Made by a program: the position numbers and the translations under genes. Positions 1-8,399 of a DNA stretch of 43,126 bases are shown piece after piece (position 1 is the first letter of the stretch; the number at the start of each line of letters is the position of its first letter). Location: contig NZ_VCNJ01000094.1 of NCBI RefSeq assembly GCF_005938625.1, positions 1 through 43,126 on the forward strand, in the 5' to 3' direction. A model generated the notes under the pieces. The model made no database searches and had not been told where the DNA came from. It saw only the letters and a list, made by a program, of their open reading frames with translations. Source of the stretch: Pseudomonas fluorescens (GTDB taxonomy: Bacteria; Pseudomonadota; Gammaproteobacteria; Pseudomonadales; Pseudomonadaceae).

Positions 1-2049
1 GCTGTAACCGTCCTGCAGCAAGCCGCCGAGCACCATGATCTGCCCGTCATCCAGCAGGATGCTGGTATCGATCGCCCGTTTGTTGGTGACAATCCCCGCA
101 GAATTGGCACTGGCCGAAGCCCGCTCATCAATGCTGCTGACTTCCTGATAGATATCAAGCTTCACCGTGCCACCCTCGGAAATCTGCGGGCGCACATTGA
201 GCTTCAAACCGACCTCTTCTCGGGTCACGGTCTGGAACGGGTTGTTGCTGGTGCCGCCACCGCCCGTGACATAACTGCCGCTGACAAACGGAATGGTCTG
301 GCCAACAAAAATACTCGCCGCTTCGTTGTCCAGGGTCAGCAGGTTCGGCGTCGACAGCACGTTGGTGCCGCCCTTGCTCTTCAACGCCCGGGCCAGCACT
401 TTCAGGTCAAGAATCTTGCCGATGCCGGGGATATCCACGGTGCCGTTGACGTAGCCCAGGTTCAAACCTTGCGGCAGCACGTCGATGCTGGTCTTGCCGT
501 TGGTGTTGATCCCCGAACCGCCCAGATTCGCGCCACCGATCACGCCTTTACCGCCGAGGTTGCCGGTCTGCCACTGCACACCAAATTCACTGGCATCGTC
601 CTCGCCCACTTCGACGATCAGGCTTTCGATCACCACTTGCGCACGACGTTGGTCGAGCAGATCGATCACCTCACGCAGGTTGCGGTACAGCGGTTCTGGC
701 GCAGAAATCAGCAAGGTGTTGGTGGTGGCGTCAGCCTGAATGGTCACGCCGCCGGCACTGAAGGCGACGTTCTGCTCGCTGTTTTGCGCACCGCCGCTGC
801 CGGTTGTGCTGCCAGTGCTGCCCTGCGCGTAACTGCCGCCCGTGCTGCCGCTGCTGTTAGTGGTCGATGTGCTGCCGCTTTGCGTACCACTCTGGCCGTT
901 CTGCCCAGTGCTACCGCCAGTACTTGCGCCCATGGCACTGAGCACCGAGCGCGCACTGTCGCTGGTGCCACTGTCACTCTCGCCGGTGAGCAAACCGCGC
1001 AGCGCCTGCGCCAGTTTCGCCGCCTGCGCATTACGCAGATAAACCACATGCAGATTGCTCGGATTGCTCTGCGCGTTATCCAGTTTGTAAATCAGATTGC
1101 GCGCCAGCTCGGTACGCTCCGGACTGCCGGCGCGAATGATGATGGTGTTGGAACGTGGATCGCCAATCACCGCGATTTTCTGCGTCGGATCATTACCCGG
1201 CGCATCGAGCAAATCCGCGACCATCGGCGCGATGTCAGCGGCAATGCCGTTCTGGATCTGCACCACATCCGTGTCGATCGCGCTCGGCGAATCAATGCTC
1301 GCAATCAACTGCGCAACGCGGGTCAGGTTCTCGGCGTAATCGGTGATAACGATGGTGTTATTGCCCGGGTAGGCGTTGATCGGATTGTTCGGCGAAACGA
1401 TCGGCCGCAGCACCGGAATCAGGTTCACCGCGTTCTCGTATTGCAGGCGAAACGTCCGTGTGAGCATGCCGTTACCGGCCGGTTTGTCAGCACTGTAAAT
1501 CGGCCCACCCAGCAGCTTCGCATCGGCCTCCGGCACTACCTGCGCGACACCGCCAACATCAACCACACTGAAACCCTGCATGCGCAACGCCGCCAACAAC
1601 ATGTCGTACGCCTGCCGCGCCGGCACCTGACCTTCGGAAACCAGCGTCAACGTGCCCTTCACCCGAGGATCGACGAGAAACTGCTGCCCGGTCGAACGCG
1701 ACAACGCGCGCACCACCGCTTGAATATCCGCGTCGACAAAATTCAGCGTCACCGGTTGATCGCCCAAAGGATTACTCGGCAACGCAATTCCCGAAGACGC
1801 CGCCCCGCTACGCGAACTTTTGGAGATGTTGTGCAATTGCTTCGGCACAGGTCGCGCCTGTGCCTGTGCACGCTCGCGGTCGAGCACCGCGTCGCCGCTA
1901 CGCTGGGTGTTCGCCAGCGGCCGGCCCAGTTCACTGTCGACCAGCAACGGCGGTTGATTCTGTGACGGGGTGGTGTTGCTGCATGCGCTCAGTGCCAACA
2001 ACAGAACCGGCGCGGCCGTACGTACATAATTGGAACCTGACCACTTCAT
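1..2049 (-). CDS. gspD: Type II secretion secretin GspD, C-terminus cut by the window edge
   Basis: Outer-membrane secretin channel of the type II secretion system. The frame is open from ATG 2049 to base 1, giving 683 visible residues without the stop. A lipoprotein-type signal (LLLALSAC at about residues 16-23) suggests a lipidated N-terminus. The N0 domain follows (PVTLNFVDADIQAVVRALS), then N1, N2 and N3 ring-building modules. N3 carries a long Ser/Gly/Thr/Gln-rich insert (about bases 770-990). The secretin core begins near VVIESLIVEV and reaches GQIMVLGGLLQDG at the edge. The ATG overlaps the gspM stop by four bases (ATGA), so it is the last visible gene of the gspG-K-L-M-D operon. Whether this is an Xcp-like or Hxc-like system cannot be decided here. 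Confidence 0.95.
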   Translation of the reverse strand, partial: MKWSGSNYVRTAAPVLLLALSACSNTTPSQNQPPLLVDSELGRPLANTQRSGDAVLDRERAQAQARPVPKQLHNISKSSRSGAASSGIALPSNPLGDQPVTLNFVDADIQAVVRALSRSTGQQFLVDPRVKGTLTLVSEGQVPARQAYDMLLAALRMQGFSVVDVGGVAQVVPEADAKLLGGPIYSADKPAGNGMLTRTFRLQYENAVNLIPVLRPIVSPNNPINAYPGNNTIVITDYAENLTRVAQLIASIDSPSAIDTDVVQIQNGIAADIAPMVADLLDAPGNDPTQKIAVIGDPRSNTIIIRAGSPERTELARNLIYKLDNAQSNPSNLHVVYLRNAQAAKLAQALRGLLTGESDSGTSDSARSVLSAMGASTGGSTGQNGQSGTQSGSTSTTNSSGSTGGSYAQGSTGSTTGSGGAQNSEQNVAFSAGGVTIQADATTNTLLISAPEPLYRNLREVIDLLDQRRAQVVIESLIVEVGEDDASEFGVQWQTGNLGGKGVIGGANLGGSGINTNGKTSIDVLPQGLNLGYVNGTVDIPGIGKILDLKVLARALKSKGGTNVLSTPNLLTLDNEAASIFVGQTIPFVSGSYVTGGGGTSNNPFQTVTREEVGLKLNVRPQISEGGTVKLDIYQEVSSIDERASASANSAGIVTNKRAIDTSILLDDGQIMVLGGLLQDGYS

Positions 2050-2588
2050 GAAGCTTCCTTAGCGCCCAGCGCCTGATCCATGCGAACGGTTCCCGACAGA
2101 GTGCCTGCCGTATCATCGACCTTGACCTCACTTGCACGCTGCAAACGAGCCTCGACCACTTCAAGTGAAAACTGCACGGGGTGGATTAACAGCCAACTGA
2201 TGACGGCATCAGCGGGCGCATCCTCGAACGTCAACTGCCAAGCGGTGCCAACTGCCTGCAATTGGTAGTGACCAAGCAGCCCGCCGCCATCGAGAGATTG
2301 CTGCAATGACCGCTCAAAGTTTTGCCCAATGGGCGCTGTCGCCACCTCGCGCAACAACAGATCCAGCGCTTCGGCCTGGCCACGCAACTTCGGCGTTTCG
2401 GTTTGCCAATGTTGAATTTTTTTCAGCGGTGGCTGGACGAGCAGCAGCCAGACCAGCACGCCCCCCAACATCAATGCGGTGCCCGCGACCAGGCGTTTTT
2501 CGCGCAAGCTCAGCGGCGCCCAATGCCGATGAATCTGTGCTCGCAGCAGCAGCCAGCGAGCCCGATAGATCGTCAGTAAATTATTCAT
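2046..2588 (-). CDS. gspM: Type II secretion inner-membrane protein GspM
   Basis: Bitopic inner-membrane protein that partners GspL in the secretion platform. The chosen start (MNNLLTIYRARWLL) overlaps the gspL stop by eight bases and gives 180 residues; the longer frame would run further into gspL. A cytoplasmic segment is followed by one membrane helix near residues 37-57 (LVAGTALMLGGVLVWLLLV). The periplasmic part has an LQQSLDGGGLLGHYQLQAVG stretch typical of the GspM ferredoxin-like fold. Assignment rests on topology, size, operon position and weak motif likeness, since GspM proteins diverge strongly. Confidence 0.85.
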   Translation of the reverse strand: MNNLLTIYRARWLLLRAQIHRHWAPLSLREKRLVAGTALMLGGVLVWLLLVQPPLKKIQHWQTETPKLRGQAEALDLLLREVATAPIGQNFERSLQQSLDGGGLLGHYQLQAVGTAWQLTFEDAPADAVISWLLIHPVQFSLEVVEARLQRASEVKVDDTAGTLSGTVRMDQALGAKEAS

Positions 2589-3759
2589 CGTCGCTGTCCA
2601 TGACGGCATCGTCCTCAATCGCTGCCGGCTCAACCTGCGGGGTGAAAATCCACACGTTGTCTTCGCGTCTGGCGACCAACCCGGCCTGCGTCAGCGCTCC
2701 CGGCAATGCGCCGTCGGCGGATGCCTGCGCAGTGTCGGCGGCCAACTCCAACTGCAAACGTCCCTGCTCAAAGGTCATGCGCTGGACGCTGCCCGCCATA
2801 AACGGCAGCGCGCTCGCGGCGTGTTGCACCAGGTAGGCGAACCCATGATTCGCGTCGGCCGCCACCCCATTGTGCCGAGCCGCCAGTTGCTGGCGAGCCT
2901 GCTGCAACGGATTGAGAATCACCGGTAACTCTGGAAAAGCCTGCTTCACCCGCTGGCTCATTTGCGCCTTGAGCTGCTCGCCTTGGGTCACTTCACGGGC
3001 CGCGTAAAGATTCAGCCCCGACACCCAGATCGCAATCGCCAAAGCACCACAGAAGACAGCCTTGCCCCAACCGCGAGCGGGGCCGGCAGCCTTGCCGATG
3101 CCTGCATGCAACCCCCATCCGGGCGCAACGCCGCACCAGCGCTGCTCCGCAGGTCGTGGTTCGACGACTGTTGCAGGAGCATCCGCGCCGATCCACTGCA
3201 AGCCGCGACCACTGGTGACGAGTTCATCCAGACGCGCCTGCGCCAACGGTTCTACCGAAGCCTGCGTGCGGCTGAAGCGCAGCAACAATTGCCCGTCCAA
3301 CACGCAGGCGCTGACCTGCCCCTGCGCTGGCACCGGCAAAGCGTAAGGCGCCGGGTAAAGGCCTCGCAGCTTCAATCGGTGCTGAGCCAATAACTGCCCG
3401 AAACGATCCAGAGATGCCTGCGCGAGCCAGGTCAGCGACACTTGTCCTGAGACCTCACGAGCACTGTGTGCAACGTACATTTGTTCAGTGCCACCCAGAA
3501 TCAGCGCCTGCGCGGCACACTTCACCGCCGCATCGATCTTCACCGGCGTCAGCGGTGGCAACTGCAAACTGGTCAGTACGCTGTCCGCCGGATGCAGAAA
3601 AAATTCGACGGGCTGTAACGGCCACTCCTGTTCAATCAGCAACAGCGTACTGACACCGGTCTGACTGACCTGGTCGTGCCGATCCAGGCGCGCAAATTCA
3701 ACCTCAGAGTCTGAGGTGAAACCCGCCAGCGGCGGCAAGGCGACGCGCAGACGAGTCAT
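2581..3759 (-). CDS. gspL: Type II secretion protein GspL
   Basis: 392-residue inner-membrane protein that links the cytoplasmic ATPase GspE to the periplasmic parts of the machine. The first roughly 230 residues form the cytoplasmic actin-like region (PLQPVEFFLHPADSVLTSLQ, then LPPLTPVKIDAAVKCAAQAL). One membrane helix follows at about residues 232-250 (AVFCGALAIAIWVSGLNLYA), then a periplasmic ferredoxin-like domain with a preceding helix (LKAQMSQRVKQAFPELPVI). The tail is acidic (DDAVMDSDDE). The start overlaps the gspK stop by four bases and the end overlaps gspM, so translation is probably coupled. Confidence 0.9.
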   Translation of the reverse strand: MTRLRVALPPLAGFTSDSEVEFARLDRHDQVSQTGVSTLLLIEQEWPLQPVEFFLHPADSVLTSLQLPPLTPVKIDAAVKCAAQALILGGTEQMYVAHSAREVSGQVSLTWLAQASLDRFGQLLAQHRLKLRGLYPAPYALPVPAQGQVSACVLDGQLLLRFSRTQASVEPLAQARLDELVTSGRGLQWIGADAPATVVEPRPAEQRWCGVAPGWGLHAGIGKAAGPARGWGKAVFCGALAIAIWVSGLNLYAAREVTQGEQLKAQMSQRVKQAFPELPVILNPLQQARQQLAARHNGVAADANHGFAYLVQHAASALPFMAGSVQRMTFEQGRLQLELAADTAQASADGALPGALTQAGLVARREDNVWIFTPQVEPAAIEDDAVMDSDDE

Positions 3760-4742
3760 ACGCCGAGCCTCGACCAGACCACTTTCGGCATGTCGTCGGC
3801 AGGCCGATGCAGCAACGCATCCAAGCTGACGCGGCGCTGGTCACGACGCGCGTGTCCGCGCAGCAGAAACCAATCGCTGCTGATGCCGACGTTCAGTCCG
3901 TCGACGGTCAGATGCGGCAAGTGCAGACGGTTGACGAAGTCCCCGCGATTGATGAACCACTGGCCACGATCGCGCTCTCCCACCACGGCCCTGGCCTGCG
4001 CGAGCGATAAACCCGGTACCACCGCCACCAATACCTCGGCGCTGGCAGTATTACCGTTGACCCAGGTCTTGGCCGGAATCAGGCTGACATACTGATTCAA
4101 GCGACCAAGCAGATCCTCGTTCATGCCTTCGAGGCCACGTAAATCATCAAGGCTGCGCAACATCGGCTGAGTGGCCGGCAAGGGCCTTCGACGCGCACTC
4201 GGTGACGTCGCACGGACGCCGTCGAAACCCGTCTGCGCCATACTCTGCCCGGCGGCTTGCAGGTCGGGCATTCTCGGGTAGGAGGCAATGACGCGCTGGC
4301 TGATGCGCTGGCTGAGGGCAGCATCGATTCCGATCATTTCGCAGAGCCGTTCGAAGCTGCGCAACTGTCCGCCATCGACGCGCTCATTGCTGAGTAAATT
4401 GCGCAGATTGAACTTGCCCTGCTGATCCTCGATGCGCCCCTCGAAACCGCCCCCCGGCGCATTCAACAAATGGCTTTTGACAGGCTGCGCCCAGGGTTGG
4501 TCGAGCCGGGTCAGCGCGTCCTGTTGACGCGTGTCCCTGAGCAGTTGCCGACTGAGCTCCAACCCCGCCAACAGTGCGGCAGCGCCCTGCACTCGGGACT
4601 GTTCCGCTTCAAGAGAACGGGTAGAGACGCTCTGCCGGGTGAGCATGCCAGCGGCGATCACCGCAACCACGGCGGCAATCAGCAAGGCGCTGATAATGGC
4701 CATGCCGCGCTGTTTCTGCGCCTGTGGCGAGGATGATTTCAT
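3756..4742 (-). CDS. gspK: Type II secretion minor pseudopilin GspK
   Basis: Large minor pseudopilin that caps the pseudopilus tip with GspI and GspJ. The start MKSSSPQAQKQRG gives a 13-residue prepilin leader ending in Gly, and 328 residues in all. It is followed by MAIISALLIAAVVAVIAAGM, the hydrophobic stem. As usual for GspK, Glu is not at position 5 of the mature protein. The body contains the helix-hairpin-helix-like segments expected in this family (GLEGMNEDLLGRLNQYVSLI; VVPGLSLAQARAVVGERDRG). The gene starts seven bases after gspG stops and overlaps gspL by four bases. Confidence 0.93.
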   Translation of the reverse strand: MKSSSPQAQKQRGMAIISALLIAAVVAVIAAGMLTRQSVSTRSLEAEQSRVQGAAALLAGLELSRQLLRDTRQQDALTRLDQPWAQPVKSHLLNAPGGGFEGRIEDQQGKFNLRNLLSNERVDGGQLRSFERLCEMIGIDAALSQRISQRVIASYPRMPDLQAAGQSMAQTGFDGVRATSPSARRRPLPATQPMLRSLDDLRGLEGMNEDLLGRLNQYVSLIPAKTWVNGNTASAEVLVAVVPGLSLAQARAVVGERDRGQWFINRGDFVNRLHLPHLTVDGLNVGISSDWFLLRGHARRDQRRVSLDALLHRPADDMPKVVWSRLGV

Positions 4743-4749
4743 GCCGCTC

Positions 4750-5199
4750 TCAGAGCTGCCAGGAACCAATATCGGCATTGACGCCGTCGCCGTCGGGTTG
4801 GCCGTCTGCGCCGAGGGAGAAGATGTCGATCTCACCGTTCGCGCCAGGATTCAGATAGTTGTAAGGACGACCCCACGGGTCGTTGGGCAAGCGCTCCAGA
4901 TAAGAGCGCCAGTTGCTGTTTTTCGCATCCGCCGGGCGCTCCACCAGCACTTTCAAGCCCTGATTCAGGGTCGGATAAGTGCCGTGGTCGAGGCGGTAAA
5001 GTTTGAGCGCCTGCATCAGACCGGCGATGTCTTGTTTCGCCGCAGTGGCTCGGGCCTGATCAGGTCGGTCGAGCACCTTGGGCACGACCATCGCAGCCAG
5101 AATGCCGAGGATGACAACCACCACCATGATTTCGATCAGGGTAAAACCCTGCTGGCCTCGACGGCCTGCGGACTGAGATTTGACGCGCGCGAAATCCAT
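4750..5199 (-). CDS. gspG: Type II secretion major pseudopilin GspG
   Basis: Major subunit of the pseudopilus. A leader with basic residues ends in the prepilin peptidase site QQG|FTLIEIMVVVVILGIL, with Glu at mature position 5. The globular part has HGTYPTLNQGLKVL and NDPWGRPYNYLNPGANGEI, the calcium-binding loop region of GspG. Starting at MDFARVKS gives 149 residues and puts AAGGAAGG about five bases upstream; an upstream ATG (5217) has no comparable ribosome site. It is first in the leftward operon and divergent from gspI. Confidence 0.96.
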   Translation of the reverse strand: MDFARVKSQSAGRRGQQGFTLIEIMVVVVILGILAAMVVPKVLDRPDQARATAAKQDIAGLMQALKLYRLDHGTYPTLNQGLKVLVERPADAKNSNWRSYLERLPNDPWGRPYNYLNPGANGEIDIFSLGADGQPDGDGVNADIGSWQL

Positions 5200-5234
5200 T
5201 TCAACCTTCCTTGGCATGATTACATTCGGCGCGC

Positions 5235-5262
5235 AGTGTAACAAAAGCCAGTCATCGTACAA
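5235..5262 (-). promoter_or_regulatory. Candidate sigma-70 promoter of the gspG operon
   Basis: On the minus strand TTGTAC (5257-5262) and TACACT (5235-5240) are separated by 16 bases and lie about 35 bases upstream of the gspG start. This is a motif match only. Confidence 0.45.
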
Positions 5263-5345
5263 CAATCATTAACGCACTGTTTTTCTGCACATTCGCCAAA
5301 GGACGGGTGTTATTCTGCGGGCCGGTTTCAACCGCAGAGACAAGC

Positions 5346-5732
5346 ATGGAAGCGTTGCGCAAGGAGCGAGGTTTCACCCTCATCGAGGTTCTGGTGGCCT
5401 TGGCAATCATCGCCGTGGCCATGTCTGCGGCCGTTCGCGTTGCGGGGCTGATGACTCAGAGCAATGGCCTGTTGCGCGATCGCTCGATCGCTTTGCTGGC
5501 GGCGCAGACCCGGCTCGCCGAACTGCGTCTGGAAGAAGACTTTGCCCCGGGACTGAAAACCTTCGAGTGTGATCAAGGTCGCCTGCAACTGCGCTGTGAT
5601 CAACGCGTGACGCCGAGCACCGACGGACGACTGATGCGCGTGACGCTGCTGGTTTCGGATCGCGAACGTCAGGCGCCCCCCCTGGCGCGACTCGAAACGT
5701 TACTCGGCCGGCCGCAGGAAAAGCGCCAATGA
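5346..5732 (+). CDS. gspI: Type II secretion minor pseudopilin GspI
   Basis: Minor pseudopilin of the tip complex, 128 residues. The start MEALRKERG gives a short basic leader and the cleavage site G|FTLIEVLVALAIIAVAM with Glu5. The rest matches the GspI pattern (LLAAQTRLAELRLEEDF, then a basic and Cys-containing C-terminal half). It faces away from gspG, while gspH and gspJ lie further right, so the pseudopilin set is split over two strands. It ends six bases before the end of the convergent gspC-like gene. Confidence 0.92.
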   Translation: MEALRKERGFTLIEVLVALAIIAVAMSAAVRVAGLMTQSNGLLRDRSIALLAAQTRLAELRLEEDFAPGLKTFECDQGRLQLRCDQRVTPSTDGRLMRVTLLVSDRERQAPPLARLETLLGRPQEKRQ

Positions 5733-5738
5733 CCCTGC

Positions 5739-6170
5739 TTAGGGTCGAGTCAACCGAGGCAGCGACGGGGGGTCTGGCAGCGTGCTGACTTTTAATCGGC
5801 TCTGTTCTGCGCCACGCTCAATGACCACCGCATCCTGTTCAATGGCGATCACGCGCACACCCAGGGCCAAGCGATCACCCACCAGAAAACTGCGCGGCGG
5901 ACCGTCGTTGAGACTTAGAATTGCCACCGCAGCGTGCGCCCCTGCCAGCACTCCGGAAACTTTGATATTCAACGGTGCCGGCTGGTTGGAAAACCACTGC
6001 AAAGCCGCTGTGTCGGCGCGCGTCGGCAGCACTTGGGGGTCCACTGCCGGAACGTGGGATTGTGCCGGCGTCAGCAACAGCGCAGACCAGAACAGTCCCC
6101 CTGCCAGTGCAGCGATCAGCGCCGCCGATTGCACAAGCTGCGTTGCGGATAAGCGAAAAGTAAATGCCAA
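5739..6170 (-). CDS. gspC: Short GspC-like type II secretion protein
   Basis: Inner-membrane protein of 143 residues. The start is TTG with a good GGGAGG site seven bases upstream. A short cytoplasmic stretch precedes one membrane helix (about residues 14-33), then a periplasmic region. The conserved part (IKVSGVLAGAHAAVAILSLN, then FLVGDRL and VIAIEQDAVVIERG) matches the homology region of GspC/PilP-type proteins that touches the secretin. The protein ends soon after this region, so the C-terminal PDZ or coiled-coil module of classical GspC is absent. It lies on the opposite strand between gspI and gspH. Confidence 0.82.
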   Translation of the reverse strand: MAFTFRLSATQLVQSAALIAALAGGLFWSALLLTPAQSHVPAVDPQVLPTRADTAALQWFSNQPAPLNIKVSGVLAGAHAAVAILSLNDGPPRSFLVGDRLALGVRVIAIEQDAVVIERGAEQSRLKVSTLPDPPSLPRLTRP

Positions 6171-6284
6171 GACCCAACCTCCCTGTTGTCCTGCGTCGCA
6201 GTCTACAGGACAACATTCGCTTTTCTATCGGGATTGATGGTTCGAATCCGCCAGGATGGACTCACGACGAAGGAACGTTGCGGT

Positions 6285-6746
6285 ATGACCAAGGACAGAC
6301 AAACGGGCTTCACCCTCATCGAATTGATGGTGGTGTTGATCATCATCGGCATTGCCAGCGCCGCCGTCAGCCTGAGTATCAAGCCTGACCCGGCGCAACT
6401 GCTGCGCAAAGACGCCAATCGCTTGATCCAGTTGCTGCAAATCGCCCATGCCGAAGCCCTGGCCGATGGACGCCCGATCACTTGGCTGGCGGACAAAAAC
6501 GGCTTTCGTTTCAGCCGTCGCAATGAACAAGGCCCCGGCTTCGATCACTTCCTCGCCGATCCGCAACTGCGTCCGCGTCATTGGGAAACGCCGTCAATGA
6601 AGGTGCGAGTGACACCCAGGCAGCCGCTGATACTGAACGCCGAGTGGTTCGATTCGCCCTTGCAACTGCAACTCTCGGACGGCCAGAACACGCTCACCGT
6701 GCAACGCACAGCCACGGGCAAATTGACCTTGGCCAACCAGCCATGA
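6285..6746 (+). CDS. gspH: Type II secretion minor pseudopilin GspH
   Basis: Minor pseudopilin, 153 residues from MTKDRQTG. The prepilin site is G|FTLIELMVVLIIIGIASAA with Glu5. The rest follows the GspH/FimT pattern (DANRLIQLLQIAHAEALADG, a WLADKNGFRF strand and a short basic tail). Longer in-frame starts exist but would put a hydrophobic and unrelated extension before the leader. GAAGGA lies about ten bases before the chosen ATG. The stop overlaps the gspJ start by four bases. Confidence 0.92.
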   Translation: MTKDRQTGFTLIELMVVLIIIGIASAAVSLSIKPDPAQLLRKDANRLIQLLQIAHAEALADGRPITWLADKNGFRFSRRNEQGPGFDHFLADPQLRPRHWETPSMKVRVTPRQPLILNAEWFDSPLQLQLSDGQNTLTVQRTATGKLTLANQP

Positions 6747-7354
6747 ATAGCCGGCAAGAGGGTTTTACCCTGATCGAAGTGATGGTCGCGATCCTGCTCA
6801 TGGCGATCGTCAGCCTGATTGCCTGGCGCGGTCTGGACAGCGTGACCCGCGCCGACACGCACCTGCAGGCGAGCACCGAACACACCGAAGCACTGCTGCG
6901 CACGCTGCATCAACTGGAACGAGATATCGCCTTGCGCGCCAGCATCGAATTGCGCGAACCACAGTTGAATGACAACGATGACCAACGATCCGGGCAGCCA
7001 GCGGCAATCAGCGTGCGCAGCGCCGACGACCAGCGCTTTCGTCTTGACGTGATCCGCAGTGCAGCCACCTCGCAGAACGGCTTGCAGCGCGTGCGCTGGT
7101 GGTTGAAAGATCAAACCCTGTACCGCGCCGCCGCCACGCCACGTGATCGCTACCCGCTGCCTGCGCCGAAACAGGCAGTGGCGGTGCTCGACAGCATCAG
7201 CGACCTGCAAGTACGCGTCTGGGAACCCGAGATGGGCTGGCGCCAGCTCAGCGGCAACCGCAAAGAAAACCCCCAAGGCCTGGAAATCCGCCTGACCCGG
7301 CAGACGCCTCAAGGCGAAGAACACTACCGCCAGGTATTGGGTCCACTGGATTAG
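6743..7354 (+). CDS. gspJ: Type II secretion minor pseudopilin GspJ
   Basis: Minor pseudopilin, 203 residues from MNSRQEG. The prepilin site is G|FTLIEVMVAILLMAIVSLI with Glu5. The globular part has the GspJ landmarks LLRTLHQLERDIALRASIEL and LQRVRWWLKDQTLYRAA. Its ATG overlaps the gspH stop (ATGA). A frame starting upstream at 6581 runs antiparallel to nothing but lies inside gspH and is not used. A 14-bp perfect hairpin follows directly. Confidence 0.93.
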   Translation: MNSRQEGFTLIEVMVAILLMAIVSLIAWRGLDSVTRADTHLQASTEHTEALLRTLHQLERDIALRASIELREPQLNDNDDQRSGQPAAISVRSADDQRFRLDVIRSAATSQNGLQRVRWWLKDQTLYRAAATPRDRYPLPAPKQAVAVLDSISDLQVRVWEPEMGWRQLSGNRKENPQGLEIRLTRQTPQGEEHYRQVLGPLD

Positions 7355-7386
7355 TGTCAGGGCAATATTGCGTATTGCCCTGACAC
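7354..7386 (+). terminator. Perfect 14-bp hairpin after gspJ
   Basis: GTGTCAGGGCAATA (7354-7367) is repeated inverted at 7373-7386 around a five-base loop. It begins at the last base of the gspJ stop. There is no T-run after it, so it may be an RNA-stabilising or weak termination structure rather than a standard intrinsic terminator. Confidence 0.5.
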
Positions 7387-7431
7387 GCACAGCAACTGTA
7401 ACGTCGAACGTCAGTTACCGAGGAAATCTCA

Positions 7432-7989
7432 TTGCACGACTCTAAACTTCTCGAAGATCTACGCGCTCGCTTCAACGCTGGAGAGCCTCTGGATTTCACC
7501 TTTTTCTGGGGACACCAGCGAAGTAAAGACGCCGTCACGGCTTCGTGCTTCAGCCAGTGGTACGAAGCCGAATTCGTTGTCGAGGGGCAACGCTACCCGA
7601 CAGCCGAACACTTCATGATGGCCGAGAAGGCAGCATTGTTCGACGATCAGGAAATTCGTGCACAAGTACTGCTGGCCCCGACCCCGAACGCCGCCAAAGC
7701 CCTCGGCCGCAAGGTGCGCGGGTTCAACGACCCACTCTGGCTGCAACACCGATACGACATCGTCGTCCGGGCAAACCAAGCCAAGTTTCCCCAAAATCCG
7801 GAACTGAACGAATTCCTGATGCGCACTGGATCTCGGGTCATTGTCGAAGCGAGCCCGGTTGATGGCATTTGGGGAATTGGACTCGCGCAAGATCACCCAG
7901 ATGTGAACGATCCGAATCTGTGGAAAGGCCTGAATCTTCTGGGGTTTGCATTGATGCAGGTTCGGGACGGCAGGGTCGGATCGTCCTGA
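7432..7989 (+). CDS. NADAR domain (YbiA-like) N-glycosidase
   Basis: 185 residues starting at TTG, with GAGGAA about seven bases upstream. The NADAR/YbiA pattern is clear: FFWGHQRSK near residue 24, FSQWYEAEFVVEGQRYPTAE with the conserved Trp and Glu, FMMAEKAALFDD, AKALGRKVRGF, and the C-terminal DGIWGIGLAQDHP then WKGLNLLGFALM. Family members cleave N-glycosidic bonds, in YbiA-type enzymes of damaged riboflavin precursors and in others of ADP-ribose from DNA. No DarT-like toxin gene is adjacent, so a housekeeping or repair role seems likelier than an antitoxin role. It stands alone between gspJ and a small lipoprotein gene. Confidence 0.9.
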   Translation: MHDSKLLEDLRARFNAGEPLDFTFFWGHQRSKDAVTASCFSQWYEAEFVVEGQRYPTAEHFMMAEKAALFDDQEIRAQVLLAPTPNAAKALGRKVRGFNDPLWLQHRYDIVVRANQAKFPQNPELNEFLMRTGSRVIVEASPVDGIWGIGLAQDHPDVNDPNLWKGLNLLGFALMQVRDGRVGSS

Positions 7990-8017
7990 GTTTTATCGGC
8001 GGTGGCATCAGAAACGA

Positions 8018-8045
8018 AAAAGCCTTGGCACATGCCAAGGCTTTT
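8018..8045. terminator. Intrinsic terminator, bidirectional
   Basis: AAAAGCCTTGGCA (8018-8030) is repeated inverted at 8033-8045 around a two-base centre. With A/T arms on both sides it can serve the NADAR gene from the left and the YceK-like gene from the right. Confidence 0.8.
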
Positions 8046-8087
8046 CTACGGGAGTTTTATACCGCTCTAGGTTGCACTACCCGTAAG

Positions 8088-8327
8088 TCATAAATTGCAG
8101 GTGTATTGATATTCAAAGGGGAAGAATACTGTATCGACCACCAATGAAAATGGCGCGTCGATCAGTAAAAAGGGAATCAACTTGCCTTTGGATGTACCGA
8201 CCAACCACCAGTCGAGCCGAACACCGATGTAGGGGCATCGATGCTTGTCATAATCCATCCGCATGGCCGTTGCTGCACAGCCGCTTGAGCTGGCGATCAA
8301 CACCAGTAACATCAGTTTTTGAAACAC
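8088..8327 (-). CDS. YceK/YidQ-family (DUF1375) lipoprotein
   Basis: 79-residue putative lipoprotein with GTG start; AAGGA lies six bases upstream. A signal peptide ends in a lipobox-like SSGC with Cys17. The mature part carries the YceK-type pattern: RCPYIGVRLDWWLV, then LIDAPFSLVVDTVFFPFEY. The function of this family is not known to me. It is a single gene facing the NADAR gene, sharing its terminator. Confidence 0.8.
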   Translation of the reverse strand: MFQKLMLLVLIASSSGCAATAMRMDYDKHRCPYIGVRLDWWLVGTSKGKLIPFLLIDAPFSLVVDTVFFPFEYQYTCNL

Positions 8328-8399
8328 TTAACGTCCTTATTACTTATTGATACTGAGCTGCGTGAACGGGGTTGCAGATGACTTTCCCTCTACAAAGGG

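Noticed and set aside
7354..7386. Possible CRISPR or transposon end from the perfect inverted repeat
   Set aside because: Only one copy, placed directly at the gspJ stop; best read as an RNA hairpin. No CRISPR array is seen anywhere in the window.
6578..7390. Leftward open frame of 270 codons over gspJ
   Set aside because: Shadow of gspH/gspJ; composition is not protein-like.
7432..8327. NADAR gene with neighbour as a toxin-antitoxin pair
   Set aside because: The neighbour is a convergent YceK-like lipoprotein gene with its own signals, not a toxin.
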